Shown here in pieces: positions 1 to 11,885 of a stretch of DNA of 64,000 bases. Source of the stretch: Tetracentron sinense (lineage: Eukaryota; Streptophyta; Magnoliopsida; Trochodendrales; Trochodendraceae); assembly GCA_015143295.1 (NCBI GenBank), contig JABCRI010000941.1, positions 39,483-103,482 on the forward strand, written 5' to 3'. Position 1 is the first letter of the stretch. Each line of letters starts with the position of its first letter. Made by a program: the position numbers and the translations under genes. Below the pieces are notes generated by a model. It saw only the letters and a list, made by a program, of their open reading frames with translations, was not told the origin of the DNA and ran no database searches.

Positions 1-59
1 AACGAATGAATTTGAATCTTGATAGAAACAAATAAGAATAAATTTGAATGCAATAGATT

Positions 60-480
60 GAATGTGAATTAGTCAAAATGAACTTGACTAAAAAACAATA
101 CCTGAGTTTGATGTAAACTTAGATAAAGAATAGTGATGAAATGAATTAAAATGGATTAAATATGAATTGACCAAAATGAGTTTGGTAAAAACCTGAGTTA
201 AATGGAAACTCAGATGATGAATAAGGGTGATGTAAGTAAGTGGATGAGATATTAATCAAATAAATTTTGACTAAAAAAACCTGAGTTAGAAGTAACTCAA
301 AAAATGGATGGGTTGGTATGGATTGGATATTAATCAAAATAAATTTTGACTAAAAAAACCTGAGTTAGATGTAACTCAGAAGATGGATGGTGACATGAAT
401 TAATCAAAATAAATTTTGACTAAAAACCTGAGTTTAGATGTAAACTCAGAAAATGGATGACACTGATAGGAATTGAGATT
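60..480. repeat. Degenerate tandem repeat in retrotransposon leader
   Basis: About five imperfect units of roughly 60-110 bp. Each has a core like TTTTGACTAAAAAAACCTGA followed by GTTAGATGTAACTCAG and then an ATGGATGG-rich spacer. Leaders of large plant retrotransposons often carry such minisatellites. Seen directly; no function is implied. Confidence 0.7.
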
Positions 481-1382
481 TGAAACGAAATTGAATGAAT
501 TGAATTACAAGAATTAACATATTTTAAGGGTGAGCTAATTCAACGTGTGTAACCCATTGGGGTGAGTGGATAGGAATCCAGAGCCCAAATGGGTTAAGAT
601 AAAACTGACAAAATGAGAGTCCACACAACCCATTTTAATGTAGGTTGGTTGGTTGCCCCTTGACCAGTTTGATCTAGGGTATTAGCCTCACACATGTGTT
701 GAGTTGGCTAAGAAGGGTTAGGGTTCACACCTATCTAACATCAAATTGGGCTCACACAAACTCCAAAATAGGTTAGGTATAGGGATAAGGAAATCCCTAT
801 ATCTAAGCAGAAATGAGGGAGCGGCTTAAACCAAAAGCAGAATAGGGATAAGGTTGTCCCTCCTGACGGGTAGCTCTTGGTTTATGTCCAAACAGTGATT
901 TATAATCGACATGCTTATGCTGGTGTATGCAGGGTTTTGACTATAAGGTTGAGGAGCACTTGACCGTATATGCGACTCCCCGGTATAGAACATACCTGAA
1001 AATGGTTGATTGGTGCAAGTGAGAAAGACCAGTTGCGTTAACCGGAGATAACCATCTCTCGGTCTACAACCAGTACTTTCCACAGATCTTTGGGCTCCAG
1101 CATCGGGGATAACCATCCCTCGATTGTAAGCTTACCGGATCCAGCTAGGTAGGTGAAAGGTTTTTATTTTAATATGCAATGAATATGAATGCATCAATCA
1201 AAATCAAGCAATGAATAAAAATGAAACCCTAGGCATGTTGCTAAGTTTTGCAAACAAATGTCCGAGGTTTTAATTAAAATGAATGAAATAACATATCGAT
1301 GAAATTGAAAGATTTTGATGTGGTTTCCGGTATTTGATTCAGAATTAGATTTTGGCTTGAATACTGGTCTGCGAAACCAGAA

Positions 1383-1400
1383 TCCCCAGCAGAGTCGCCA
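1383..1400 (-). other. Primer-binding site, tRNA-Arg type
   Basis: The minus strand reads TGGCGACTCTGCTGGGGA two bases after the LTR end. This matches the tRNA-Arg-type primer-binding site that I associate with Ogre/Tat elements. Its placement fixes the element's orientation as minus and makes 1403-3806 the 5' LTR. Confidence 0.7.
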
Positions 1401-1914
1401 GCTGTGAGTACCTGGATTTAACCTCCCTTCCCGATCAGGATAAATCCCGATAAGGAATAGTGATTCATTGTTATTGAAAAGAGAGTCGCCACCTATCTAG
1501 TTCTAAGGGAAATAGGTCCTTAAAATTGTTGGATAAGGCTTAGTCTGAAAATCAGAGGTCAGGGTAAGGGATTCAGTTGAGTTAGGGGAAGGTGTTAGGC
1601 ACCCCTAAACTCCAATTCGAAGATGGTTACCTACTCCCTAAGTCTGAATCAAATAAAGGAAACCATAAAGAAACTTGCAATTTTATCTATATGCTGAGCA
1701 ATGTAATATTAAATGAAATACATGAATTGAGATGGAGAGAGTAGAAACGGAATAGGGATTCTATCCTAGGGAGAGCTGAACCCGATCAGGGTTGCCTACG
1801 TATCCACAGTTAGTGGAATCAAGCCACACGTAGTTCCGGAAAGGAGTTGATGGTTTGATTTGATTGGACTGGTTTGCGGGTGATTGAAAGGTTTGAGGGT
1901 TGTTGCTCCTATTT

Positions 1915-2012
1915 GAGGAGCGAGGTGGCCTTTTAAGCTCGTGCTGAGGAGCGATATGGCCTTTTAAGCTCGTGCTGAGGAGCGAGGTGGCCTTTTAAGC
2001 TCGTGCTGAGGA
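1915..2012. repeat. Short tandem repeat within LTR, three units
   Basis: Three near-identical units of about 37 bp containing GAGGAGCGAGGTGGCC and TTTTAAGCTCGTGCT. Seen directly inside the LTR. Confidence 0.8.
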
Positions 2013-2055
2013 GCCTGGCGAGGTAGGGATTTGAACAGGTTTTGAACTGAGGCTC

Positions 2056-2475
2056 TGACGAGGGTTTGAATAGATTGGGTTTAACTAGAGTTTAACTAGG
2101 GTTTACCTAGAGTTTAACTAGGGTTTACCTAGAGTTAACTAGGGCTTAATCAGAGTTTAACTAGAGTTTAACTAGGGTTTACCTAGGGTTAACTAGGGCT
2201 TAATCAGGGTTTAACTAGAGTTAACTGGAATTAACTAGGGTTAACTGGGTTTAACTAGGATTAACTGGAGTTAACTAGGGTTAACTGGGTTTAACTGGGA
2301 TTAACTGGGTTTAACTGGGTTTAACTGGGATTAACTGGGATTAACTGGGCTTAACTGGGCTTAACTGGGATTAACTGGGTTTAACTGGGGTTAACTAGGG
2401 TTAACTGGGTTTAACTGGGATTAACTAAGATTTAACTAGAGTTGACTGGGATTAACTGGGTTTAACTAGGGCTTT
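2056..2475. repeat. (TTAACTGGG)n-like minisatellite within LTR
   Basis: About 40 short units of 9-11 bp based on TTAACTAGGG / TTTAACTGGGA. They are degenerate and continuous. They resemble telomeric repeat superficially but lack the TTTAGGG unit. Confidence 0.85.
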
Positions 2476-2479
2476 AATC

Positions 2480-2850
2480 GGACAGAGGTTTGGCTAGGCA
2501 AGGCAAGTTTTGAACTGGGATTTTGGGCAGAGGTTCGACTAGGCAGCGCTAGTTTTTAACCGGGATTTGGGCAGAGGTTTGACTAGGCGAGGCTAGTTTT
2601 TAACCGAGATTTGGGCAGAGGTTTGACTAGGCGAGGCTATATTTGAACCGGGATTTGGGCAGGGGTTTGACTAGGCGAGGCTATATTTGAACCGGAATTT
2701 GGGCAGAGGTTCGACTAGGCAAGGCTATATTTGAACCGGACTTTGGGCAGAGGTTCGACTAGGCGAGGCTATATTTGAACCGGAATTTGGGTAGAGGTTC
2801 GACTAGGCGAGGCTATATTTGAACCGAAATTTGGGCAGAGGTTCGACAGG
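2480..2850. repeat. Tandem repeat of ~60 bp within LTR
   Basis: Six or so units built on TTTGGGCAGAGGTTCGACTA, GGCGAGGCTATATTTGAACC. Units vary by scattered substitutions. It lies between the short minisatellite and the promoter part of the LTR. Confidence 0.85.
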
Positions 2851-3080
2851 CAAGCAGTCTAAACTAGAAATTAAAGACAAAACTAGAAACTAAGCAATTA
2901 ATAAAGCTAAAAACTTGAAAGCAAGACTAGGGATAGAGGGATTACCTGCCCGAAAGTACGGCGAACTTTCGGACAAAGATGGATTCTCCAAAAAAACTAA
3001 AAATTTAGTGTTTCGGAAATGAAACTCGAAAAACCAAGGAGAGAGGAGTGAAAATGAATGAATTTTGAAGGAAGGGAGGA

Positions 3081-3095
3081 GGGGTATTTATAGGG
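3081..3095 (-). promoter_or_regulatory. LTR promoter TATA box
   Basis: The minus strand reads CCCTATAAATACCCC, a near-consensus plant TATA box, placed before the leader in the direction of element transcription. Inferred promoter of the left-hand retrotransposon. Confidence 0.5.
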
Positions 3096-3806
3096 TCTCG
3101 GAATAGTGCCCGCGCCTTTTTAAAGGGCGCGATTTATTATATTTTAATGAATAGCAAAGCGGTGCGAACAGTGAGTCGGCAACGCGTCGACGGGATATTT
3201 TTTTTAAATCCGCGCCTTTTTAAACGGCGAGATTTTAATATATTTAATTGTGAACAAAAATAATAATAAAAAATGAAGTTTGCCATGGAAGAGGGGCCGA
3301 CATGGTCCCGCGCCTTTTAAAAGGGCGAGCTTGCCCCTTAGGGCCTGTTTGGCCCTTCAAAAAACTGATTTTTTGGGTTTTTTTGTTTATACCCCTATTT
3401 GCCGAAAAACTGTTTTTATCGTCTTAAGCACATTTTGAGCCCAAAAATAGTCAAAATTGAACTGGTAAAATCCAGAATAATATTTCAGATAAAATGTGGA
3501 TTTTTCAGAACTTTTTAGGGGCGTTTTGGTCAATTTACACTCCAGGGGCATTTCGGTCAATTTCAACCGTTTTAAGTTTAATTTAACTCCAAAAATAGCC
3601 AAAATTTACCAAAAATTTTATGAAATCATTTTAAACAAAATGAAAACTTTTTAGCACTTTTTCAGGGGTATTTTGGTCATTTTTCACCCTAGGGGCATTT
3701 TGGTCATTTTTTTTTTACCTAAGGGGCATTTCTCGGAAATCGAAGCACATGGAAAGAGGGTTTTAAAAAAGAATTTTTAAAGGGGTGCAAAATTGGGGTG
3801 CTTACA

Positions 3807-5165
3807 AATATAATATAATTTTTTTTGAAAAGTTCAAGAGCGTCCACCTATCTAATGACTATTCCTTATTAAATAATTAAACAAAATAGTTTAAATTTTT
3901 CTTTTATGAAAATCCAATGGGACAAGTATCCCATGACTAATCCTTTACGGTATAACCAAATTCATTGGAATGCGATTAGAACACAAAACTCTTTTAACTC
4001 TAATTAACAATTTTAACCTTTAAAGTTATTTTTTTTCTTTTAAAAATCAAGGTTTTGTGGTTGAACTCTAAGGCTTAGTTCTTACCCAAAAAAAAAACTC
4101 TAAGGCTTAGTAAATCGTTATCACAATCAAGAGGTCCTACAACAAACATGTGTTAACCTGTGGGTTGTAACCAACTCCAAGGAGTCTGGTTCTTCCAGTA
4201 GAGGATTCTAAATCCTTAGTAAACTATATTTTTTTATAAAAAAAATTCAAATGCTGAGGGGCACCACTTGAGATCGAATCACAGGATTCGCAATTGAACT
4301 CGGAGAATGTGTCCCTTTTAATCCTATTAACTATGGTTAAGATTTACTAACACTTCAGGTTCAACAATATAACCTTATGTTGTAACAAAAATATTTTAAA
4401 AAATTTAAACTCTAATTAAGGAATTTTCACCCTTACGGTTAATATTTTTTTTGAAAAATTAAATTTATGTTGTTGAACCTCAAAGGTTAGTGAATCTTAA
4501 CCACAATTAATAGGGGTTAAAAATGAACATGTGTTTGCATGTGGGTGCGATTGAACTCTCCCCTAATTCAGTTGCAATTGGTTGTGATTGAATCTCCATC
4601 CATCTCCATGCCCATGCTAAACCATGTATGATAAATACAGCCCCACCTTAGCTCCGCCCCAGATGATATGAATTATATTTCTTTATAAATTTTCTAATTT
4701 TATTTTCTAATTTTTTTTCACATATTATATGGTACTTTCTTATTTCTTTTTTTATTTTGCTAGTGAGACCATTTAGGGCGTAGACCACCCGAGCCCGTAC
4801 ATGATATGCGTGGACTCAAACAAAAAAAATTGTATTTGTGAATCAAAGCTTAGCCTCATATTTAATCTAGGCCTTTGGTTTATGAAAAACTTAATGAAAA
4901 TTCTTTGTTAGGGAAAGGTAAGAAAATTATTTATTACGCAAACAGAATATTCCAATTGAAATAATGAAGGGATTAAGACTCTTTCGACTTTATTTCCGGT
5001 AACGCATCTTTCACACTAATCTTAACTTTGAGTCATACATTCTTTTCGGTGGAACCGCGTAGGATATTCCCACGTGGGCCATTGGGGCTTACTTACTACA
5101 ACCGCGTAAAAAATGGCTGGTGATCTTCTCCGGTTGTAACCGGTTTTTGACAAAACCGGTTCTAC
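3807..5165. repeat. Non-coding repeat, copy 1
   Basis: This stretch is repeated at 5608-8275 with strong similarity (start AATATAATATAATTTTTTTT, end GACAAAACCGGTT). Copy 1 starts exactly at the retrotransposon junction, so its left part was probably separated by that insertion. It contains no open reading frame of note. It includes terminus-like phrases such as TTAGCTCCGCCCCAG that recur in other repeats of the window. Copy 1 carries a ~26 bp stretch near 4915 that copy 2 lacks. Confidence 0.8.
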
Positions 5166-5368
5166 GGGAGGCAAAATGTGTAATTATATGTAATTACTCA
5201 TTTTGCCACCGGTGATGTGAAAAGGGAGCTCTGCTATATCATCGTGTTGGCCACTTTTGGAGTAAAATATTTCTTGAATTATTTACTATGTTTTGTAAAA
5301 GTCTCAAATAAGTAAATGGGATATGTAGGGGCGGTGCCAGGAATTAATTGTAGGGCACACATTTGGTT

Positions 5369-5448
5369 TAAGGGACAGAGGTTCAGGGCGGAACCCTTGG
5401 AAACAAATTAAGGGACAGAGGTTCGGGGCGGAACCCTTGGAAACAAAT
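5369..5448. repeat. 40-bp tandem duplication
   Basis: Two consecutive units beginning AAGGGACAGAGGTTC and ending CTTGGAAACAAATT, differing by one base. The surrounding 5166-5607 region holds a terminus-like GGGGCGGTGCCAGGA but no gene. Confidence 0.85.
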
Positions 5449-5607
5449 TTTGACGACTAAGTTTGTGGGTCATTTCATTCATATATTTTTTACATATCAT
5501 ACACGTATTGTTTCTTCTTGTTTATAGGACCAGTTGTCTTCTCCTACACATATTAGTTCTCCTTGTTTGCGGGAGCAGTTTCTCTTTGCCCTATGGGGAT
5601 TCCCTAT

Positions 5608-8275
5608 TAAATAATATAATATAATTTTTTTTGAAAAGTTCAAGAGCGCCCACCTATCTAATGACTATTCCTTATTAAATAATTAAACAAAATAGTTTAA
5701 ATTTTTCTTTTATGAAAATCTAATGGGACAAGTATCCCATGACTAATCCTTTAAAGTATAACCAAATTCATTGAAATCCGATTACAACATAAAACTCTTT
5801 TAACTCTAACTAGTAAGGAACCCATGCAAATGCAAATGCAAAAAAAAAAAAAAAAGACCAACATGAAAATATTGATCAATATCAAAATATCAAAAAAATA
5901 AAGTTTGTTGGAGATCCAGAAGACTAGGCTAAACTATACAGAATGCATACCTAAATGATCACCATAATCTACAAATTGATTTAAGCACTCATAACATAAA
6001 AGGAAAAAAAAAGAATATTTGTAGGTTTAAAAACAAATGCTTGATTTCGTTGTAGGAATAATAGAGGATGGTGATTCCTTTGCAGAAATGTTTGATTTCA
6101 TTACAACCCGGTCTTTGATCAAATCCCCACCATCATCACACCATTCATTTCATCGCTGATGTCGGCATCATGACATTGCCTGTTCTCCCAATGTGGTCAC
6201 CATAGATTGACTTACGTCGTGTCTCCTTGCCGTTTGTAGCAGTCATGTACAAAGTAAACATGGAGCAGAAAGGTATTTACTGGGTGGTGGTACATGGAGC
6301 ACTAACGAAAAGACCTTACTCAATTGAATAACAGGGTCTTGGAGAGATCCTAGCCATGCTTAGTCTATTCACTCTACGCACAACCCGTAGTGGTCACCTT
6401 CATGGTAAGCTATCGACATAATAATCACCAATATATAAGTAGGTATTTTTATAATTGATAGAACTCCTTAAATGATGTTGATCAAGCCTATCCAAAAAAT
6501 CTTTACATGGGAAGAGAGATGGGTACAATGCTTTGGGCCTTGGGCCTTGGATGATTACACAGATTCTAAACCCTCTCCGAATAGTATTCATCAAAGATAT
6601 AGCGTGGGTGAAATGTTACATTAGACCACACCCCTCTCTTCTAAGTTCCAACTGTTGTAATTTGTAAATGGACATTTGTAATGATTTGGACTCCAGCAAC
6701 ACTACTCGTACCATGTTAAATTCAACCACTAATAAAAGGACATGTGGCAAGAAGATAAAAAAAAAAAAAACCTCTCGATCCAACAACATGTGTATTGTCC
6801 CGGTTTATGGAGGCATAATTACTACACCTCTAAAACAACCATGTGTTAAAACAGTAGCAGTCCTAAAAGCACACACTCACAAATATGTTTCATCTTTCTT
6901 CTCACTCATTAATTGTTGTAACAGTTTTAACATTAACTAATTTATTAATAAAAAAAAATTTAAGGGATAGGAAAACAGCAAAGAGATTTTAAGAAAGGGA
7001 GAAATAGGAAAAATAGGTTTTAAGAGAAAAATAGGGGAAAAATATTTAAGAAGACCTCTCTAATTGCCACGTGTCCAAAACTTCCTCTAGAGTCACCACG
7101 TGTCCACCCAATCTGCTTGGGTTTCATAGGTAATAATTAACAACTTTAACTTTTAGAGTTATTTTTTCCTTCTAAAAATCAAGGTTTAGTGGTTGAACTC
7201 TAAGGCTTAGATCTTACCAAAAAAAAAACTCTAAGACTTAGTAAATCTTAATCACAATCAAGAGGTCCTACAAGAAACATGTGTTAACTTGTAGGTTGTA
7301 ACCAACTCCAAGGAGTCTGGTTATACCAGTAGAGGATTGTAAATCCTTAGTAGACTATATTTTTTTATAAAAAAAATTCAAATGCTGAGGGGCACCACTT
7401 AAGATCGAATCACAGGCAATCACAATTGAACTCGGATAATGTGTCCCTTTTAACCCTATTAACTATCGTTAAGATTTACTAACACTTCAGGTTCAACAAT
7501 ATAACCTTATGTTGTAACAAAAATATTTTAAAAAATTTAAACTCTAATTAAGGAATTTTCACCCTTAGGGTTAATATTTTTTTTGAAAAATTAAATTTAT
7601 GTTGTTGAACCTCAAAGGTTAGTGAATCTAAACCACAATTAATAGGGGTTAAAAATGGACATGTGTTTGCATGTGGGTGCGATTGAACTCTCCCCTAATT
7701 CAGTTGCAATTGGTTGTGATTGAATCTCCATCCACCTCCATGCCCATGCTAAACCATGTATGATAAATACAGGCTCACCTTGGCTCCGCCCCAGATGATA
7801 TGAATTATATTTCTTTATAAATTTTCTAATTTTATTTTTATATTTTTTTTCACATATATTATATGGTATTTTCTTATTTCTTATTTTATTTTGCTAGTGA
7901 GACCATTTAGGGCCTAGACCACCCGAGCCCGTACATGATATGCGTGGACTCAAAAAAAAATAAATTTGTATTTGTGAATCAAAGCTTAGCCTCATATTTA
8001 ATCTAGGCCTTTGCTTTATTAAAAACTTAATGAAAATTCTTTGTTACGCAAACAGAATATTCCAATTGAAATAATGAAGGGATTAAGACTCTTTCGACTT
8101 TATTTCCGGTAACGCATCTTTCACACTAATCTTAACTTTGAGTCATACATTCTTTTCGGTGGAACCGCGTAGGATATTCCCACGTGGGCCCATTGGGGCT
8201 TACTTACTACAACCGCGTAAAAAAAGACTGGTGATCTTCTCCGGTTGTAACCGGTTTTTGACAAAACCGGTTACT
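5608..8275. repeat. Non-coding repeat, copy 2 (interrupted)
   Basis: Second copy of the segment at 3807-5165, split by the insertion at 5810-7133. Outside the insertion the two copies align along their whole length with scattered substitutions and small indels. No gene is supported. Confidence 0.8.
5810..7133. mobile_element. Harbinger-like non-autonomous insertion
   Basis: Comparison of the two repeat copies defines this insertion. Copy 1 reads CTCTAATTAAC where copy 2 reads CTCTAA, then the insertion, then TAATTAAC, giving a 3-bp TAA duplication. The ends, CTAGTAAGGAACCCATGC and (reverse complement of the right end) TTACCTATGAAACCCAAGC, are imperfect inverted repeats. A TAA duplication is typical of PIF/Harbinger. 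No transposase is present; the interior is AT-rich with no convincing protein. Confidence 0.55.
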
Positions 8276-8590
8276 CCCCTGTGGTCACCAAATGACCCTT
8301 GTTACACTTCTTAACTGTGGTTAAGATTCACCTACCCCTAGGGTTCACCCACCTATATTTGGTTTTTAGAAAAAATATTTAAAATAAATTAACCCTAGGA
8401 GTTGATAAATTTTAACCATGGTTAACAAATTTTTTAAATATTTTTGAAAAAAACCAAGGATAGGTGGGTGAACCTTAAGGATGAGTGAATCTTAACCATA
8501 ATTAAGAGGTCTCAAAAGGCACATGTGGCCACATCAGGAGTGTAACCGGTTTTGGCAAAACCGGTTACAACTGGAGAGGATTAGGTGCCA
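8228..8590. repeat. Palindromic foldback element A
   Basis: The left half (GATCTTCTCCGGTTGTAACC, ACCGGTTTTTGACAAAACCGGT, then TTCACCCACC, TTTGGTTTTT) is mirrored on the right (AACCAAGGATAGGTGGGTGAA, GTAACCGGTTTTGGC, CAACTGGAGAGGATT). Related modules occur near 38711, 40263, 46862, 48149 and 53045. It looks like a foldback or MITE-type element without coding capacity. Confidence 0.65.
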
Positions 8591-9019
8591 AAAAAACCCA
8601 TAGGTCTATTGTGCGCGTGCAAAAGTCAACGAATGTGTGCGTTCAATTCTGCCCAAGAGATTTGGGCCTACCCTTCATCGTGGAACATGTGTATAAATCA
8701 GAGTTAGGATGGGCAACAACGCTAAGCTGTTGCCCAGTTGTGCCCAAAAAAAAACATGGGGGCCATCTATATTGTATGGGGCCTATCCTATTGAATGTAG
8801 GCCCATGTTTTTACGTACACAACCAATCAACAGCGCAACTCCAAACTCTATAAATCATGGTGTAAATGATGGGATTCTCTCGGTTTATAACTTGGAGATG
8901 ATATTACAACCCCGCCTCTTGCATGAGTGGTAGGGGTGCTTTAATGGAAAAGGTCTGGGAATTTAATCCTACCCGGGTATGAGTTGCAAGAGCTCCAATT
9001 CCCAAGCTAACTTCTGACT

Positions 9020-9168
9020 CTCCACCATGGGCCTGTCCCAGAGATAGTGTATCTTACGGAGGTGTGACTCGTGTTCGAGTCTTGGTGTGGCTGTTGACGC
9101 CCACCTTGAGTGCTAACCCCTACTTAGTTAAGTTAAATGGTTAGGACTATCCCAACAAAAAAAAAAGT
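9020..9168 (+). mobile_element. tRNA-derived SINE
   Basis: Box B-like GTGTTCGAGTC, followed by TTGGTGTGGCTGTTGACGCC and an A-rich tail at 9157-9167. The central part is nearly identical to the SINE at 25256-25436, which has clear target duplications. No target duplication was found for this copy. The rest of 8591-9255 holds no supported gene. Confidence 0.6.
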
Positions 9169-9255
9169 GTTTAAATATCAAGCGGAGCTCCGGACGGTGC
9201 GGAGCACACCGAATTAAACACGTCTTGATTTTCTATTAAACGCGTCTTGAGTTGC

Positions 9256-10596
9256 CATATAAGAACCCATGTCCCCCAAACATCTATCAATCTGCTCTTT
9301 CGATTGAATTTCAGCGTTTAATGCTTTTAATCACTTCCCCATCTTACTCGTCATGGTGCTTGTCTTTCAAGAATTGTACACTCCCTTATATTCAACCCAA
9401 TGATGAGATGGAGGTGACCATGCACCCCTAGCTTCTTCAATGTCCATCAGAAGAGCTTTGTCGATATCATGAGGGAGAAGAACTTGGAGAGTCTTTCTCG
9501 GATTGGAGGAATTGAAGGGGTAGCTACGAAATGGAGAGTGGAATTCTTGGAGATGATGCAGAATTCACAAGCCGTAGTATTGTGTTTGGTTCGAACACAT
9601 ACCAGTAAAAGGCTTCCTCATTATTGTAATTTGAAGCTTTCAAGGATATATACAACCATCCTCATACTTTTGGGCTGTGCCACCCTCTCTCTTGGGCTTG
9701 GCATCAAACAACGTGGCCGTCTCTGCGATGAACGACTTCAAGCAGTCGAAACAGTTCTAGAAGCTTTCAGAAGAGAGCAACAAAGTCTGGGTGGAAATTG
9801 TGAGAGATGGACGGAGACATCATCTGTCTAAAGATTGGAGATCAAATTTCAGCTGACGGATTGTTCTTGGACGACCAGGTGGGCAAGTCGAGCATGACAG
9901 GAGAGAGTGACCATGTGGAAGCCATAATCCCTTCCTATTCTCCGGCGGCGTAAAGGTGGCCGACGGATTGATCTTGATATGGGGAAGGTCAACAAGCTGA
10001 CTTCTTACATAGGGAAGGTCGATTTGGTGATGGCTTTCGTCGTTCTCCTGGTGTTGCCGGTGCGGTGCGTTATTTCAGGGGTACTAGAGACGATGAAAAT
10101 GGAAATCTGGAGTTCAACAGAAGCAAGACTAAGGTCAACGATGTGATGAAGGCAGTGATGAGTATAGCCCTCAATTCGGAGATGGAATGTAGCGGGGTCT
10201 TGATGATGAGGAAGAACAGCATGAAGACAATTAATGTGCAATAGAAAAGAGCTGCCCGTATGATATTGGCAATGTGTCTAAAACTACTAGTAAGAGAGAA
10301 TTGGGATAATAGAAGCAATGGATCGACGAAGGTGAAAGGATGAAGTTCAAACAAATAATTAAGGAAATTGTAGCTAAAAACCTCCAGTACATCGGTTTTT
10401 CCCACAAGCAAATCGCAGAAGAAGATTACGGTGGACACTCCCATCAAAATGAAGAGAAAAAGGGACTGAGCTTGTTAGGACTAATGGATTTGAAAGACCC
10501 ATGTCGAACAAAGGTGAGAACAATTGTAGAAGCTTGTAGAAATGCTGGAGCGAACATCAAAATGATAACTGGAGACAATGTGTTGACTGCTAGCTA
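9256..10596 (+). pseudogene. Ca2+-ATPase (ACA12/13-like) partial pseudogene
   Basis: A decayed copy of the intact gene at 41440-44499. Similarity starts upstream of the start codon, around the TATAAGAAC promoter motif (9258; compare 41313), which argues for DNA-level duplication rather than a retrocopy. Recognisable stretches include REKNLESLSRIGGIEGVA and ILILLGCATLSLGLGIKQ. Several deletions remove parts of the N-terminus and everything between the counterparts of about 42610 and 43070. The PEGLP membrane motif and the DKTGTLT phosphorylation site are therefore gone. It ends with MITGDNVLTAS and a stop, before the TGDGTNDAP hinge. It cannot encode a pump. Confidence 0.9.
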
Positions 10597-10689
10597 GATC
10601 AAAAGTTACCCTGATCGACAAACTGCTGCAACAAAGTTGATCACATGAGCAACAATTAACATTCACTATGAATTGGAACTGGATCCTAC

Positions 10690-11282
10690 ATCTTCATGTG
10701 AGTAGTTTCAGAATTCTACACCTTGTTTCAGGATTCAAATCCTCATCAGGCTCAATTACCCCTCATTCGGTGGCTATAACTCTAGTAGTGAACACATTGT
10801 CTCCGGTTATCATTTTGATATTCACTCCAGCATTTCTATAAGCTTCTACAACTGTTCTCACCCTTGGTCGACATGGGTCTTTCAAATCCATTAGTCCTAA
10901 CAAGCTCAGTCCCTTTTTGTCTTCATTTTGATGGGAGTGTCCACCGTAATCTTCTTCCGCGATTTGCTTGTGGAAAAAACTGAAGCACCGGGAAGCTTTT
11001 AGCTACCATTTCCTTAATTATTTGTTCGAACTTCATCCTTTCACCTTCATCGATCCATTACTTTTATTATCCCAATTCTCTCTTACTAGTAGTTTGGACA
11101 CATTGGCAATATCATACGAGCAGCTCCCTTCCAATGCACATTAATTGTCTTCGTGTTGTTCTTCCTCATCAAGATCCCGAGACATTTCTTCTCTGATTTG
11201 AAGGCTTCAACTTGGAGGGCTGTGCAACTATGAGTCACTTCATCCATATCTATACCCAACTCCAAGACAGCCAAAGAAAATG
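10690..11282 (-). pseudogene. Inverted copy of Ca2+-ATPase pseudogene segment
   Basis: The reverse complement reads as the nucleotide-binding-domain region of the same pseudogene: LELGIDMDEVTHSCTALQVE, later LLGLMDLKDPCR and DNVFTTRVIATE. It extends about 125 bp further than the forward copy at the former end, into the part matching about 42990-43070. It overlaps the forward copy (about 10165-10592) over roughly 400 bp with high similarity. Both copies share derived changes absent from the intact gene, such as ACTACTAGTAAGAGAGAATTGGG. A spacer of about 200 bp separates the arms. The copy is non-coding. Confidence 0.88.
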
Positions 11283-11885
11283 GCTTTCTTAATGGGGTTA
11301 CTACAGTTATAAAATTTTCAGTTTAAATGTTATTATAATTTGAAATGTAAGTAATTTATAGATTAGTAAAGTATTTAAATGGGTTAGGCGAGTGGATTGG
11401 AGTTCGGGAGTTCTTTTATTGAGTTGTGTTTGGATTCCCTGTTTTCAGTCCGTTTCTGTTCGGGCCAGGTTTGTGTTTGGGTCTTTTTAATGGTTTGAAA
11501 ACCGCACCTGCATCCAACCCAACCTGTTTACCCCCCAACCCAAAATTAATAACCCAATTATCAAATCAAATATTGACCACATTTTCTATTATCTCATTGC
11601 TTCTCCCTGTAAATAAAGAATTTCAATGAACATTTTTTATTTTATTTGTAATAATTAGTAAGCAACTTTGTATTACTTTTTTTTTGTTGGAACTCGGGGT
11701 GTCCCCAACCCTTTGGATCGGGACTAATCCCCGAGGGTGCAAAACATGTTTCTTATGGACAGTTGCTTTGTTATATTTAAATTATGAGTCATTCATGGAT
11801 GTTCCTTTCTGACTGGATTTCTTACACTGGATTTCCATTTGGTATTAACTTTGTATTACTGCGACGAGAGAGAAACAAAGGGTGA
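11283..11885. other. Intergenic, no gene seen
   Basis: AT-rich sequence with one GC-richer patch near 11690-11745 (GGAACTCGGGGTGTCCCC) that may be a repeat edge. I see no supported gene or element boundary. Confidence 0.5.

Larger units (their letters stand above)
1..1402 (-). mobile_element. Tat/Ogre-like LTR retrotransposon, leader region (partial)
   Basis: On the minus strand this lies just downstream of a 5' LTR (1403-3806) and a primer-binding site, so it is read as the untranslated leader of an element whose gag-pol lies beyond the left edge. No convincing protein is visible. Positions 60-480 hold tandem repeats. Positions 780-1140 contain paired phrases such as AGGGATAAGG and GATAACCATC but no recognisable gene. 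The boundary with the LTR is well supported; the identity of the leader is inferred from position. Confidence 0.65.
1403..3806 (-). mobile_element. 5' LTR of Tat/Ogre-like retrotransposon
   Basis: A 2404-bp LTR with TGTGAGTA at the left and GCTTACA at the right (TG...CA). It shares the conserved minus-strand block GTGCCTAACACCTTCCC, about 185 bp inside the edge, with the two LTRs at 16753-19512 and 22160-24853. The flanks (CCAGC and AATAT) do not form a target duplication, as expected for one LTR of a longer element rather than a solo LTR. It contains three tandem-repeat blocks and a minus-strand TATA box. It inserted into a repeat whose uninterrupted version is seen near 5608. Confidence 0.8.

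Noticed and set aside
2056..2475. Telomere-like GGGTTTAAC repeats; also 19255-19440 with GGGTTTAGG-like text
   Set aside because: The units are TTAACTGGG-type or irregular CTAGGGTT words, not tandem TTTAGGG, and they sit inside LTRs.
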